From Adiantum capillus-veneris (Eukaryota; Streptophyta; Polypodiopsida; Polypodiales; Pteridaceae), in contig CM043949.1 of NCBI GenBank assembly GCA_014529385.2, forward strand, positions 108,993,977-109,057,976: a stretch of 64,000 nucleotides of DNA, in the 5' to 3' direction. A model generated the notes under the pieces. It had not been told where the DNA came from and ran no database searches. It saw only the letters and a program-made list of their open reading frames with translations. Within the stretch, counting starts at the first letter, position 1, and each line of letters opens with the position of its first letter. Below, piece by piece: positions 34,523-46,514 of the stretch. The translations under genes and the position numbers were made by a program.

Positions 34523-35745
34523 AGTAGCAGACGAGTAGACCAGCTTGGGAATTGGTACAAGTTGGAAAACTTGCGGCTTGGTTGGTGCGGCCATCTCTTG
34601 GAGTGCAAGAAGGATCCCAAGATTTCCAGATCTTGTAACTTCAACATGTCCCCCCCTTGCTCAAGTGCCAACAACATCGACCAAAACCAACAAATGGCTA
34701 TGGATAGCAAATCAATCATCCCATTAGCGACATATGCTCTACAAAGGTTCTCAAGGAAACCCGTAAATTGTTTGGCTCAAGATGAAGCCAAAAGCAAATG
34801 CACGAGTTTGCTAGAGGACAACGGCAAAGGCAAGGTTGACGAGGCTTGCATTACGAGTACTCAGTCATATGCCTCGGTACCTACGAGGTCCGACAACAGT
34901 TGTTATAAATATGACCATGGCACACGTGGTGGCGACCACAGTGACCACGACACTAGATTTCTAGTCAAAGGATAATTGCCGTCACTACTTCAACCAGAGA
35001 GAGGCTTGTGAGTGGCAGAGAGGGGCAAACAGTGCTCCATATAATTAATTTAGACCCTTGTGTTGAAGTTCAGGTTATCGGTGTTTTAATCCGTGTTCAA
35101 TGCACATGCATCTAGCACGGAACCAATCAGACGTATCTAAAACACTATGGATGAGTGCACCAATCCATTGTTGTTGGTCATATTATGGATAGGATGTGTT
35201 TCAAAGTTCATTGTCTGGAAAGTAATTTCGACATGATGTGTTCACAACTTCACACTTCACGAATGGGGATTCTTGGACGTAGTGTGGTCTATAGTTCAAT
35301 TTTCTAAAAGACAATTGATGCTCACGATGGTATTCTTCGAAGGTACAAAGTTGAGGATTAGCAAATCCGAGGTGTATCCACTAGTTTGCAGTTGTTGGGG
35401 TGTCCATGGTAGCTTCTTCATCGACTTGATCTCACTATTTATGTCCATTATGAGCTGCAAAGAGAACGTTAAGAGTTTTGGCATCTCAAGTCAACTGCCC
35501 AATGTGCCCAATGTGATCCCATTATTTAGTTTGGCTTTTAAGTATTTACTTTACTTATTTGTCAAAGTCTGGGTAGGGTAATTTATTGAGGTTGCTATAT
35601 AAGCAACCCTCAACCCCCATTGTATTAACATCAATTATTCATTGCCAAGGTTCAGGAGACTCTCTCTCGTGCTTTCTCCCCTTGGTCTCTACGCTTCCGC
35701 ATTGTCGACTTTGACACTACCTTCTCCATTTGCAGGCAATGGTTG
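34523..35745. other. Unassigned stretch with one open frame and an LTR-like 3' end
   Basis: A plus-strand frame stays open from the A3 LTR through to 34975. Its unique part (about 34525-34975, about 150 codons) reads for example MSPPCSSANNIDQNQQMAMD and ALQRFSRKPVNCLAQDEAKS, with no recognised family. Near 35597 a CTATATAAGCAACC box is followed by CTCTCTC-type sequence ending near 35740, in the style of a plus-strand LTR promoter and R region. The partner LTR and the start were not found. Confidence 0.35.
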
Positions 35746-35749
35746 AGGT

Positions 35750-37560
35750 TATTGTTGCTGCGGTGGTGCTTCTAGTGTTCATTCTTGATGATTTTCCTCC
35801 CCCCTTCCTCAACGGCGTCCTACATCCCTCCTCGCTTTCTTGGTGGTTCAGGACAATCAGGGGCATAGTGACCCTCTTCACCACAATTGTAGCATCTTCC
35901 TTGTAGCCTTCGTCCCCTGCCTCGCCCAGCTACCCGCTCTTCTCTTTAATTTCTATCCATTATGTTAATCCTCAACTCTTGTGACTGACTAGCAAGATCA
36001 TGCAAAGCCCTGGCTATAACGGGATGAGGATCTTGAACCACTCGCTTCACTCTGTCATCCGCTACCATATGAACCATTGGTTGCACCACCATTGGGTCGA
36101 CATGTGCCTTGCTCCACCTTCGTTTGATCTTTTTGTTCTTGGTCTCGGCAATTTCCACTGCTCTTTTAAATGTAGCAGTCGACCTTCTTCTCCCTTACAC
36201 TTGGATGCAGATAGTCCATAAACTGCCGTACTTTGAAGAAATCCCTTAGCAGTACTTGGGATGCTACCTCTAATTGCACCCAAAGTCCTTTGAAATGTTG
36301 CAAAAACTCTTGAAAGTTAGCATCAACATCTTGTTACAAACCTCTCAACTTTGTCGTTGCTTCTGTCGTCAGTCTCTTTCCAAACCTGTCAAAAATTGTC
36401 TGCTTTATCTGTTCCCATGTTTGCTTTTTGTCTTCCTTCAAACCTTCAAACCACTCACGAGCTTCTCCTTTAGTACAAGAGGAAATACATGAAGCTTTGC
36501 TTCATCATTTACAATGTGCATACCAAGTGTATGCCACTCAAAGTCAGCAATCCAATCCTTCACATCCTCCTTCCCTGTAAACATCGGCCTACTATACGTC
36601 ATCCCTTTGGAGTTGCTTCTCCTTTGCTTGAGTAATTCCACAAAAGTTGAAGTCTTATGCTTCAACCACACCACCACTTTTCTTCAAAGATTCTCAGACT
36701 TCACAACAAAACCATTTCACCTGGGTACACAACCGGCAAATTTCCCCTCCCCAACTGGATCGCCAAAAAATGATGGAGCAAAAGACACAGTGTGCACACT
36801 CACACCCCCTCGCACCTCAACATAACACAAGGAATTCACTTAATTTTCTCACCTCATACACAACCACTCAAGAGCTCAATGTAAATCCTCCCTCCAAACC
36901 CACTTCAAGCTCCAAACGTCTCAACCTACAAACCCTTGCCTGCCCGCAGACACTACAAGGCGAGTCGAGTTGATCAAGGCTTGAAATCACACTCGATGGC
37001 GACCAAAAGATACAAGGAAAACCATCAAAAACTCAAGCCACAAAAGGCCTCTCTCAAACCATTGCAAAAGCTTCACCAAACTCTACTCTTTTTGGACTCT
37101 TTGGTGTAGCCTCGACCCTAATAGCACCAATACAGAGTCACATAGTCTTACAGAAAGCCACACCTTCTTTCCTCAATTCCTCGCAAATACTCTCAATCAC
37201 TCCTCCACACACTCGGAAACAGGATGCGAACAAGACGGGACTGCATAAGACCACTTGTAGTAACCGTGCTTCCTCCTTCACACACAGAGGACAATGCTCA
37301 TAATTAACTCCACAAAGACTCCTCAAGCCTAGACACTCACAGCACCTTGAGTGATGTGGCAAAAAGTATTATATACCTAGATGAATCCAAGATAAGCCCA
37401 GATTCACCCTTAAGGAAAGTGCAAGGTATAGACCCATGGTAGTCACCCACAAGACGATATAACCATCAGCTCCATCATGCATAGTATTGACTAAATACCA
37501 CGACATCCCCACTAACGTCGTCAGTGCCCAATAATGGGTGTAGAACTAGGCCATCTCACA
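35750..37560 (-). mobile_element. 5' part of a Ty3/Gypsy element (D), minus strand (fossil)
   Basis: Candidate 5' LTR at 36771-37560 (790 bp, TGTGAGATGG...GCTCCATCA, with a TATATAATAC box). Next is a TTTTGGCGATCCAGTTGGGG primer-region sequence at 36751-36768. Gag capsid lies at about 36630-36250 (RPMFTGKEDVKDWIADFE, KLHVFPLVLKEK, EFLQHFKGLW) and a zinc-knuckle trace (CYNCGEEGHYAPDC-like, degraded) near 35900-35850. Pol and the 3' LTR are not seen. It is broken and incomplete. Confidence 0.7.
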
Positions 37561-39735
37561 CCTTGTTTTACTATTTTTATGACTTTCTTAGGACCAGTTT
37601 TAAACCCCGACGGGTATTTTTTGCAGGAAACATACCAAACAGACTCCAAAATCCACCAAATTTTGTAGGCTTGATCCTTGATACCTAAACTTCATGGCCA
37701 CAAACCCACATTCTATTTTTTATCACTTTTGAGGCGATTCGCGCATCGTTGCATATCGGGTGCCGCAGATAGACAATTACCACATGTGTCAAACTTCGGG
37801 GGCGGGATGAGAGTGCCCACACTTTCCACTCGCATTATTTACATTCTAGAAAGATCAAACATATTCCCTAGATCCAAAAGAAACTCCTTGAAACCACGTC
37901 TAAGGCACAGCGTAAATTGCCATGTAGCAGCTTGCAGTTTGCATTGGCCTTGTTCTCCAGTTGGCTGCCCCTTACGCTCCCGATCATCCCTAGCTTCCAA
38001 TGGATCTTGCCACATCAACAAGTCGTCACATAGCCAGCCCCAAGAGACACACTAGCCATACACGTATGCCCTAGACCAAAGTAAAGCAGTAGGAGTGCTA
38101 CTCAACTTTACTAATTTCATGAAGAGAGACACAGCACCTCTATATCTTCCTTCTCATGCACCTTCGCAGGTGAATTGCCATTTGGAGTTTTTGGGGTGCT
38201 TTGTCATCCCCTATTGAGTGTTCCCTTCAGTCCACCGGTCATCATTTTTTTGTTGGTATTGGGTACCACTTCGGCGGCACCCCAACCATCAACCTGGTGC
38301 TATGTTTGCAACCCTGAGGAGTTAACCATGGTGGACGACACCATTCGTTGTCGTCATGCACCCTTATTGGACAGATGATTGGACAATCTTTCTGTGTTCC
38401 ATCCTCAAATTATATCTCTAGTCGTCCCTCTCAGTTGTTAGGTCAGATTTTGGAGTAAGCATACATGATAATCCTTGACCTGTTTTATTCAACAAGACAA
38501 AACGCATTCATGGATATAACTGTCAGTATCTTTCCTTATGTTATGCAGAAAGAAGAAAGGTTTGGTAGCCCTATTATGGGTAAAATACCTCTATGTTCAA
38601 TATATGGTGGAGCATGTATGTTGAAATGTCACATGTCAGCTCTCTGTGCCACGTCAATGTGCTAGTACTACTTTAGAGCCAAGGTAAGCCTAAGAAAGCT
38701 TAGGAAATCTTAGCTTTGGCAATCTTAGCTCCGCATCTGACCAGCATAACCCCATTTGGATCAATGGTATCTCACCATGCATAATCCTCTTTGTGTATGT
38801 GATTGTAATCCGCTGTTGCACTCCATTCGAACATGATCTGCCTAGCTGGGTAGTTTCTCATGGGTGAGGCAAGCCAAATGAAGCCCCGTGTAGCATGTGC
38901 GGAACCAATTGACACTAAAAACTAAGATAGAGCTTCAAGTACGAACAAAACTCCTCGCAAAAGAAACAAGGAAGTAGCGAGGAAACCTCACCAGATGTAC
39001 GATCAGCCAACACCAATTCTCTCCCCAAGCAAGCACTGGGCTAAAGAGCAGTAAGCTCTAAGCTGGCGGTACAAGACCGTCTTCATTTTCCCACAGTCGG
39101 ATCAGGATGTGAGTGTAAGGCCTACAAGGCACCCAAATGCACTTTAGACTGCATCCCAAACACGTGCATGCAGAAACATAGACTTACTGCTTACTGCTGC
39201 CCCACTCTACCCAACTCTGATGAGGTCATGGTAGTGTCGTACGTCGATCGCCATCATGGCCATTCCTCAGCACTCCAAGCGGGAATCTATATGGGCAGCG
39301 CCGTCAGATAGAAGTAAACAAGGACAAATTTAGAAAACAAGAGGGGAGTGGATGTCTTGAGTATTTATAACTCTTATGTTTGCCATTGAGAGCACATGAT
39401 CTGCGCGGGACCCGGGTGACCTGGGTTCCAGGTTCGATACATGCGAGTGCACACAAGAATGCGTCTTTTTGGGCCACCCATTTGCGTCGAGATTCGCATC
39501 AGAGATCAACACCGTCAATCCCACCGCGCGGACCCCGTGTAACTTAGTGTTGTGGGTGGCCATCGAGTCAAGCAGCATTTTTCAAAATGTCAATTGTACC
39601 TTCAAAACAGAAAAAAAAACTATAGTGTAAATTTTCTGGTTGAAATTAGCAATCCCGTGTTATATTTCTATGAACCATTATTTTTGCGGCCAAAATTTGG
39701 GTACTTTTAGGGTGCTTTTAGATTGCACAAGGTCG
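37561..39735. other. Unassigned intergenic region
   Basis: Low gene content. Short open frames at 37678-38055 and 38175-38378 have no convincing family. Near 39385-39435 a GGTTCGATACATG box preceded by a G/C-rich stem-like stretch recalls a tRNA T-arm or Pol III B box. A complete tRNA cloverleaf cannot be drawn, so no tRNA is called. Confidence 0.4.
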
Positions 39736-39739
39736 CAAA

Positions 39740-40129
39740 CCCTATCATTGCCTTTTTCCAGCTCCACCTCCTTCACATTGTTGGAGCTCACAAGAATATT
39801 ATGGAAAGTTGTGGCTCTGCACTCAACAAAGAGTCAGTGAGCTCCTATTTATCTCCTTGGCTTCTTAGTAGGGGGGTCCCAAGTTCAACATTGTGCCTAT
39901 AGATGCAATTTGAAAAAGTGTAGGGCCACAACTACCCTATCATTGCCTTTTTCAGCTCCACCTCCTTCACATTGTTGGAGCACAAGAATATTATGGAAAA
40001 ATGTGGCCCTACACTCAACAAAGAGTCAAAGAGTTCCTACTTATCTCCTTGGCTTATTAGCAGTGGGGTCCCGAGTTCAACCCCATGCACATAGGTGCAA
40101 TTAAAAAAGTGCTCGGACCAGCCTTTGTT
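39740..40129 (+). repeat. Two-copy 195-bp tandem repeat, possibly tRNA-derived SINE-like
   Basis: Copies start with CCCTATCATTGCC at 39740 and 39935. Both contain CTCCTTGGCTT(C/A)TTAG...GGGGTCCCGAGTTCAACC-type sequence. The second copy has a good Pol III B-box match (GAGTTCAACCCC) and an A-box-like stretch upstream. No poly-A tail or target duplication was seen. Confidence 0.6.
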
Positions 40130-41585
40130 CCAAGGGGAGGGCAATGTGGGAAATCTGAATCCTTAGATTTGGGCATAAATCATGGTTGCCTTAGCAATTT
40201 GACCTAAAAAAACAAGGCCAAGAAAATGGCTTTTTTTTAAGAGCAGTGCTTCTAAACTAGAAAGCAAAAGCACTAGAGTGCTTTGCCATGTGCATTTGCG
40301 TAGAATTCAGGCTACTTTGTTAGCTTGCACCCCTTGGTGGCTCGCTTATAGGTGCAAGGTCTCTTTGCCCATTCAATTCATATAGCCACTCCATACAAGG
40401 CTATTGTTCTTTACACTTGGACAACACTAGTTTTGGAATTTACTATGTATATGGAGAGTAAATGTACCCATGGACTTTAATATAAGGCACCAAACTTTTT
40501 TATGTGTCATAGGCAAGTTCACATGCCAGTCATTCAGCTGAAAGTATGTAAGCATTCCAGATTCCAAAAGAAGTTTCTTAACAAGTAAGAGCAATAAGTT
40601 TTATTCAAATGGAGCACCTCAATGAGGATAAGCTCTTCTACTAGTTTGAGATCCCTTTTGGCCAAGTGGACAATCTCTAGATGGGTTTTAGTTGTCATCC
40701 TAATTGCAATCATTCAGCTTTAAGATGTTCAGCCTTTGCTATGACCGGATAGATACACCTCATGAAGGTTTATTGGCAAACATTCGTGCTCTTAAGAAGA
40801 GATTTTTCATTGGTATTTTTCAAGATGGACACCCTTCTTTAAGGGGGAGTAATGTCAAGACAAGGATCCTGCAACTAGGGGCCTATGAGATTTGGCTAAG
40901 AGCTTATGGGAATAAGGACTATCAAGTTCCCTATTCCAAGAGATGGACATACGTGTAGGGATCGTATATATGGAGGCACAAAAGGGTATATAAAGGTGGT
41001 TGGGAAGTGGAGATATGGTGTGATTACGACTATGTTGGAATTCAGGGTGAGGGCACCCAGCCTCATAAAGCCCGTGGGCAGCCAAGCTAGTGTAGGCAAG
41101 TAGAGCATAACTTTAGAACCAGAACTTAAGATGTTATTCTCGGCATCACATCCATGCATTATGCTTGGTATGCTCTCTGAGCTCATTAACAAGATGCCAA
41201 GGTTGATTAAGCCTCACCTATGAAGCTCCCATCTCGGGCTAACGACTTCAACAAGGACTTCACTTTTAGTCTTGATATCATTCTCAAATTTGTGGTGTTG
41301 CACTGATGCATAGCACCATCGTTGGCCATCCCCAGAAAGCGCTTATGTTTTGGTGTCAATCCCTAACCTTATCCGGTCATTGATAAGACCTTTCAATCAC
41401 TTCTCCTTCCACCAAGTTTGATAGGCATGCATGCATACACTTTTATTGTTGTGCCACTACATTTGGCTTGTCATATACATGTGGGTCCCCAAAAAGTTCT
41501 TCCTTTGGCATATATATATTGACAAAGGGGTGATTTACACCATTTCTCTATTTTATTTTATTTTTTATTTTTTAAATTTTTTTTT
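40130..41585. other. Unassigned intergenic region
   Basis: No gene is supported. The segment at about 41170-41350 is repeated, diverged and in direct orientation, at about 41640-41815 (shared GAAGCTCCCATCTC, TTCAACAAGGAC, TAGCAC(C/G)ATC...AGCCATCCCCA). The poly-G/GA tract lies between the two copies. Confidence 0.45.
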
Positions 41586-41626
41586 GGGGGGGGGGGGGGG
41601 GGGGGGGGGAGAGAGAGAGAGAGAGC
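41586..41626. repeat. Poly-G (24) followed by (GA)n
   Basis: A run of 24 G after a T-rich stretch, then about 8 GA units. It could form G-quadruplex structures. Exact length may be unreliable in sequencing. Confidence 0.95.
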
Positions 41627-42004
41627 GCTAGCATTCTGCATGGTCACCCTCTATACCTCTTCAACAAGTTGGCAAGGCTCACTAGTGAAGCTCCCATCTC
41701 AATCTGACAGTTTCAACAAGGACAAACTTATAGAAACTCCTTGCTCTCATTCTCCAGTGTTGCATTGATGTATAGCACGATCATTAGCCATCCCCATCGA
41801 GTGCTTACTAAAAATTGAACTAGCAATGACCTTGAGTATACAAGCAACGTGTCCTAACCACTACGCTTGTAAATATGTCACATACGATAGTGGAAATATC
41901 TTTATTAGGCAGAATCTCTTACACATGCTTTTTCCACAATTGAAATGGCAATAGTCGAATGGCTTGAAAAACATTGCCAAAAATACGGGAGAAGGAGGTA
42001 GTGT

Positions 42005-42007
<3 letters not shown>

Positions 42008-42070
<63 letters not shown>

Positions 42071-42151
42071 CCCTACATCCACAGTCTCCCCCAAGGCAAT
42101 GGGCAGCTTTTTTTTTTTTTTGGGGGGCGGGGGGGGGGGGGGGGGGGGGGG
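42008..42151. repeat. (CT)n tract and T14-G30 tract
   Basis: About 29 CT units at 42008-42066, then T14 (42108-42121) and 30 bases of G with a single C at 42128 (42122-42151). The T-then-G arrangement repeats that of the tract at 41586. Confidence 0.95.
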
Positions 42152-42856
42152 CATTGGGCTTTAATACCTTAACATATACCCTACAATAGAACTCAATTGT
42201 ACACAATAATAGCCCACCAAACACAATGGGGCATTTAATAGTTCGCTCTCACAATCGACGGCTCGGTTCACAAGTGCCATTTATCACTAGGTTTTGTCAT
42301 AAAATCTAATATCTAACCAAACCCAAATGATTTTCTCATATTAAAGTGATCACTCAATGTGGGAGAATAAACGGGAACAAAGGTTAAGATGTAGACATGT
42401 GCGTATAGATCTATTTGAACACGAGACCAATGGTAAAGGGGCCCATAAGAGAGATGGTCTATCAAAGAGCAAGGCTAACCAATCGAGCATAAGACCTTAG
42501 GGTTAGCTTCATTGAATACCTCCAATAGTTAGTGTAAAAGTCCTTTGCCCTTAGGTAAGCTAGGGCTGAGCTTGAGGTGGGAACCCGGCCCAAGATTGAG
42601 GTGCTTGAGGTGGGAACCCGGCCCAAGCTTAAGGTGCTTGAGGTGCTTGATGATTGAGATGCTTGAGGTGTTTGACATGCTAGGGTTGTACTTGAGGTGA
42701 GAACCCAGCCCAAGCTTGAAGTGCTTAAGGGCCAAGCTTGTGGTGGGAATTGGGCCTAGGCTTGAGGGGCTTGAGGTGTCAAAAGTCAAATATCTAATCC
42801 CTACAAGGAGGGGGCGACCCCTACATGTGGGGGGATGAGAGAACACACACTCACTC
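42152..42856. other. Unassigned stretch with a minisatellite
   Basis: At 42560-42790 degenerate repeats of GCTTGAGGTG and GGGAACCCGGCCCAAG occur about four times each. No gene is seen. The last bases (CACTC) are the target site of the 14-kb element. Confidence 0.6.
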
Positions 42857-43452
42857 TGTTAACCCTCACGGCTCACGGACACCCCATCACCTACGATGGA
42901 CGTGCATTATGTATTTGGTAGAGTCAGGTACCGGGCTTGTCGGTCCAATAGGAAAAGGGTAAGAGTGATCGCCGATGAGAGGCGCACTCTAACTGGGACA
43001 TTCAAGGGATTAGTTGGCTAAGCATGGGCGCCCAAGTGTGAATGGGGCAAGCCCATATAAAAGTCATTCTAAACCTAAAATGTAGGATTCTCTCATTTGT
43101 GCAATGCAAGAAGAGTGCTCTTGCTCCATCTCCTTGTGTACTACTGTGTGTGTGTGTGTGTACTTGAGAGAGAGAGAGAGAGTGTGTGTGTGTGTGTGTG
43201 TGATCGAGCATTGCGGCGGCACGACGGCGGTGAAGCGGTTGAGCGCGACGTAGCGGCGTCTCCTTCTTCTTCGCGGCGAGGAATCCTCCACGGTAGGAGC
43301 ATAGAGTGGTGAGTGACACACCATTGCCCTCTTTTGAGCTTACTAGTTAAGCTAGTTGTGTGCTTGGAGCCGTCTGTGGCTCGCACACAGTGTTAGGCAA
43401 GTCCCTTGCTTCGACAGTGCGGCAAGGAGCGCACATTTTTGGCGCCATTGCC
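42857..43452 (+). repeat. 5' LTR and primer site of T
   Basis: LTR 42857-43435, 579 bp, containing CATATAAAAG near 43053 (TATA) and a (GT)n(GA)n(GT)n tract at 43147-43202. The primer site TGGCGCCATTGCC is at 43440-43452. Confidence 0.92.
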
Positions 43453-44477
43453 AGGGAATCGCCCTGCACTAAGCCCAAGAGGCACTTTGTGCTTCTTCTA
43501 TGAGTTGTTTGTAGTAGGAAAGAAGAGGAAGAGGAAGAGGAATGAGTTATTTTTCTGCAAGTTGTTAATTTCTGTATTGTCTACAAGTTCTGTGATTTCT
43601 GCATAATCTTGTGTTTTCTGTTTGCACACAGTCTTTGCACAATTAGTAGTCGTTAGCTTGTTCGCAGTGAATGAGTAAGTAGGTAGACAGTTAGCAATTT
43701 CTGTTTGCACACAATCTGTACACAGTTTTCTGTTAAGGTTTTCCTGCACACAGTCCTTGCACAGTAAGGTAGTGAGAGAGGAAGTAGGTGGACAGTTAGC
43801 TCACTGTCAGTAAGCAGTTAGCAGAGTGGTTAACAGATTAGTTAGTGGTTAGCAGCACTGTTAGTAAGTAGATAAGGTAGTGAGCTGTGAGCTGTTGATA
43901 GAGAGGTTAGGTAGGTGTTGACAGTGTGTGTGGCCAAGAAAGGGTCACCTAAACCGCGCGCGGTCGTCGACCAAAAATTTAAAAAAAATTAAAAAAATTA
44001 AAAATTAAAAAAAATTGTAAAAAATCCGAAAATATTTAAGCGTGAGTGATTGGGGGGCTACACTAAAATTTTGATCGGGATCATTTCCCCAAGCCCAAGC
44101 CCAAGCCCAGGCCTAGGCCTCAGTCCTCAGTCTAACGATATATACTAGACTCACTCTTATATATATACCCTACCCCCTCAAGAGGGAATGAGAGCATGTG
44201 GGGCAAGTCCTCCACTCTCCTCCCTTCTCTTCCCACTTGCACCCTTAGACTTTCTAATTTGAGCCTAGTTCCCTACTAGAAATTGACGGTTTTAGGGATT
44301 CCGAGGGCATAAAGTGACCAAACGGAGGGCTGTAAAGCACGGCACATCCCTCTGACCGAGACGCTCGTTTTGAGCTATCATACGTTCTATTCTATAGCTG
44401 GGTCAAAAGAAAAAAAAGGACAAAAAAATAAAAAAAATAAGAAAAGACTTGGGTTGCAAAACACCCAAAAATACTAG
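43453..44477 (+). other. Leader region of T
   Basis: Noncoding 1-kb leader. It holds repeated CACACAGT(C/T)...TTGCACA(G) and AGTTAGCAG motifs near 43620-43860, an A/T-only stretch near 43975-44025 and AAGCCC-type repeats near 44090-44120. It probably carries packaging and translation-control signals. Confidence 0.6.
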
Positions 44478-44519
44478 GTGAGCAGCCTTCACGGGCACTC
44501 ACTGACACTTCTAGGGGAT

Positions 44520-46500
44520 CAAAGTCATATGAACCTACGCTCTGGACGAGTGTTAGAGCACGAGCATATTGGTAGTGCCTCCATTTACGCGGGCACCCAT
44601 TATTCCTCCACCCTAGGTTCTGGACCTTCGGCCGGGACTCAAGGTAGCGCGACCCAAGATCCTCATATCGCATCTAGTGATTCTTCCTCTGACTACGAAG
44701 TCATGGAGGGGTATCCTACACTAAACCCTGATAGTTCAAGTCAAGACATGCATGCCATGGGCCCACGGCCCGGGTCCAACGTGTTTAGCCGCTTAAAAGA
44801 GACCCTTAGTAGAGCTACTCGCTCCGAACATGCGGTTAATGAAATAAATGAAGGGAGTGGGGAAGTAAATTCGTCATTCATGCCTAAAATAGACCCTATG
44901 CTTCTTGAGAGTGTGCATGTGAATGTTCCATCCATTGCACCTCCTGATCCTTTAGGACTATCTCCCTCTGAGGTTCTACTACCCGATGGTAGGAGTCTTG
45001 CCGAAGTACAAGAGATCGAACGCTATATGCAAGCAACAAGGGAGAGGGAAATTGAGAACCTACGAAGGCTAGAACAAAGTCGAGCCCTGAAAGCAAAGGC
45101 TCCTATGACAACAATCATGCCAGCCGAGCAACCGAGTGCTCCCAAGGTAGCAGTCACGGAGGGGCAAGCGATGGGGAGCAATAATGCTTCCACTTCGAGG
45201 GAAACCTCCAGCACGCCAGGCCTAGATGGGATATTCCTAAACGAAAATTGGGAGTATGACCTACAAGCAGAATCTTTAACTGATCGGTACATAGGACACA
45301 CCTATCATGTGGGTTGGTTAGATGTTCTACAATCCACATCGGGTGCTACTAGCATAGATGAGCAACAATAGAAAGTCTGTGATGTCTTCCATAGGATTGT
45401 CGAGTTAGAAAGACAGAACACAGGGATCAACATGCCTTCAACAGGCCTAATGAGATTCTTGGATACGGGAAAGGCCAACCAACCAACCCTATCACAAATG
45501 GAGACTCCCTCAGTGAGCCCCATTGATCCTCCATATGTTGTTTCGCCGGGAGCCTCAGTACAATCTGAGCCCACAAGTGGCAGCTTTACCTTCCCAGATC
45601 TAGCTCATCTTTCTCTTAATGACACTACGGCTACCATGCATATCCCAGTGGTGAGCATGAAAAGAAGTACACCATGGAGTTCATTTGTTAATACTGCGCC
45701 GATGCCTAGTAGCACAGTGCCCCCAACTATACCTACATGTATGTATCAATCATGTGCACCTGTCGTACCTCAGCCTCATGTAGCTCCTACACCTCTGATT
45801 ATTCCAAGAGCTTACAATCCACAATGGCATTATCCAAGCTCTTATACAAGTGGAGCCATGCCATTTAATAATAACATGCCATATCAGGCACCCCCTATGC
45901 CTAGGGCCACGTCTGTAAACTTTGGACCACCGTCTGGTACACCACCATACGAAATATGGGACCCAAGAGCCGCGCGTATGCCAAGGCCAAGGCCAACTCC
46001 CATCTCACATGTGGTTCCAAGAGCACATACACCCATTATACCTGCTCAAATAGGAGATTTGGCAGCATTTTCTCAAACTATTGGTCGCTCTATTGCGGAA
46101 AACATGCGTAGTGCACCTGATAGAGAGCCGAGGAGCAAGGCAGTTCAAGTAGCTAAGCTCACACATAAATTCAGTGGAGACGGAGATGCTAGAAAGCATA
46201 TGGAAGTCTTTGAACATGTGTGCGATTCCTTGGAAGAGCACAATGAGCTACATAAGTGTAAGGCTTTGAGTTTGACCCTAAGCGGAAAGGCTGGAGATTG
46301 GTATAGAACCTTAAGAGTAGAAGAGAAAACAATCTACTCTACTCTTAGGATATTGTTCTTGAAAGAGCACATACGAGAGGGAGTACTTTGGGGTGTAGCC
46401 TCTCAGCTCCAGAAAGCCCAACGAGAAGAAGGTGAATCCGTGAGAGACTTCATTAGTCGCCTAAAGAATTTGAATTCTCGATGCAATCCAAACGAGTGAT
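44520..46500 (+). other. T gag N-terminal region and capsid (fossil)
   Basis: The first part (about 44520-45370) is an acidic/Ser-rich region with a predicted helical charged stretch (EVQEIERYMQATREREIENL). I recognise no family. After a Pro-rich linker (about 45430-46100), the capsid domain of the Retrotrans_gag type lies at about 46150-46500 (HKFSGDGDARKHMEVFEHVC, LSGKAGDWYRTL, VRDFISRLKNLNSRC). Confidence 0.75.
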
Positions 46501-46514
46501 TCAACAACAAGCAA

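Noticed and set aside
38175-38378. 67-codon frame with a WCYVCN...IRCRH segment resembling a RING-type zinc ribbon
   Set aside because: Only one Cys pair is clear, the second pair is incomplete, and no RING domain or other exon follows.
39385-39435. tRNA-like stretch with GGTTCGATAC
   Set aside because: A T-arm-like box is present but acceptor and anticodon stems cannot be drawn, so no tRNA was called.
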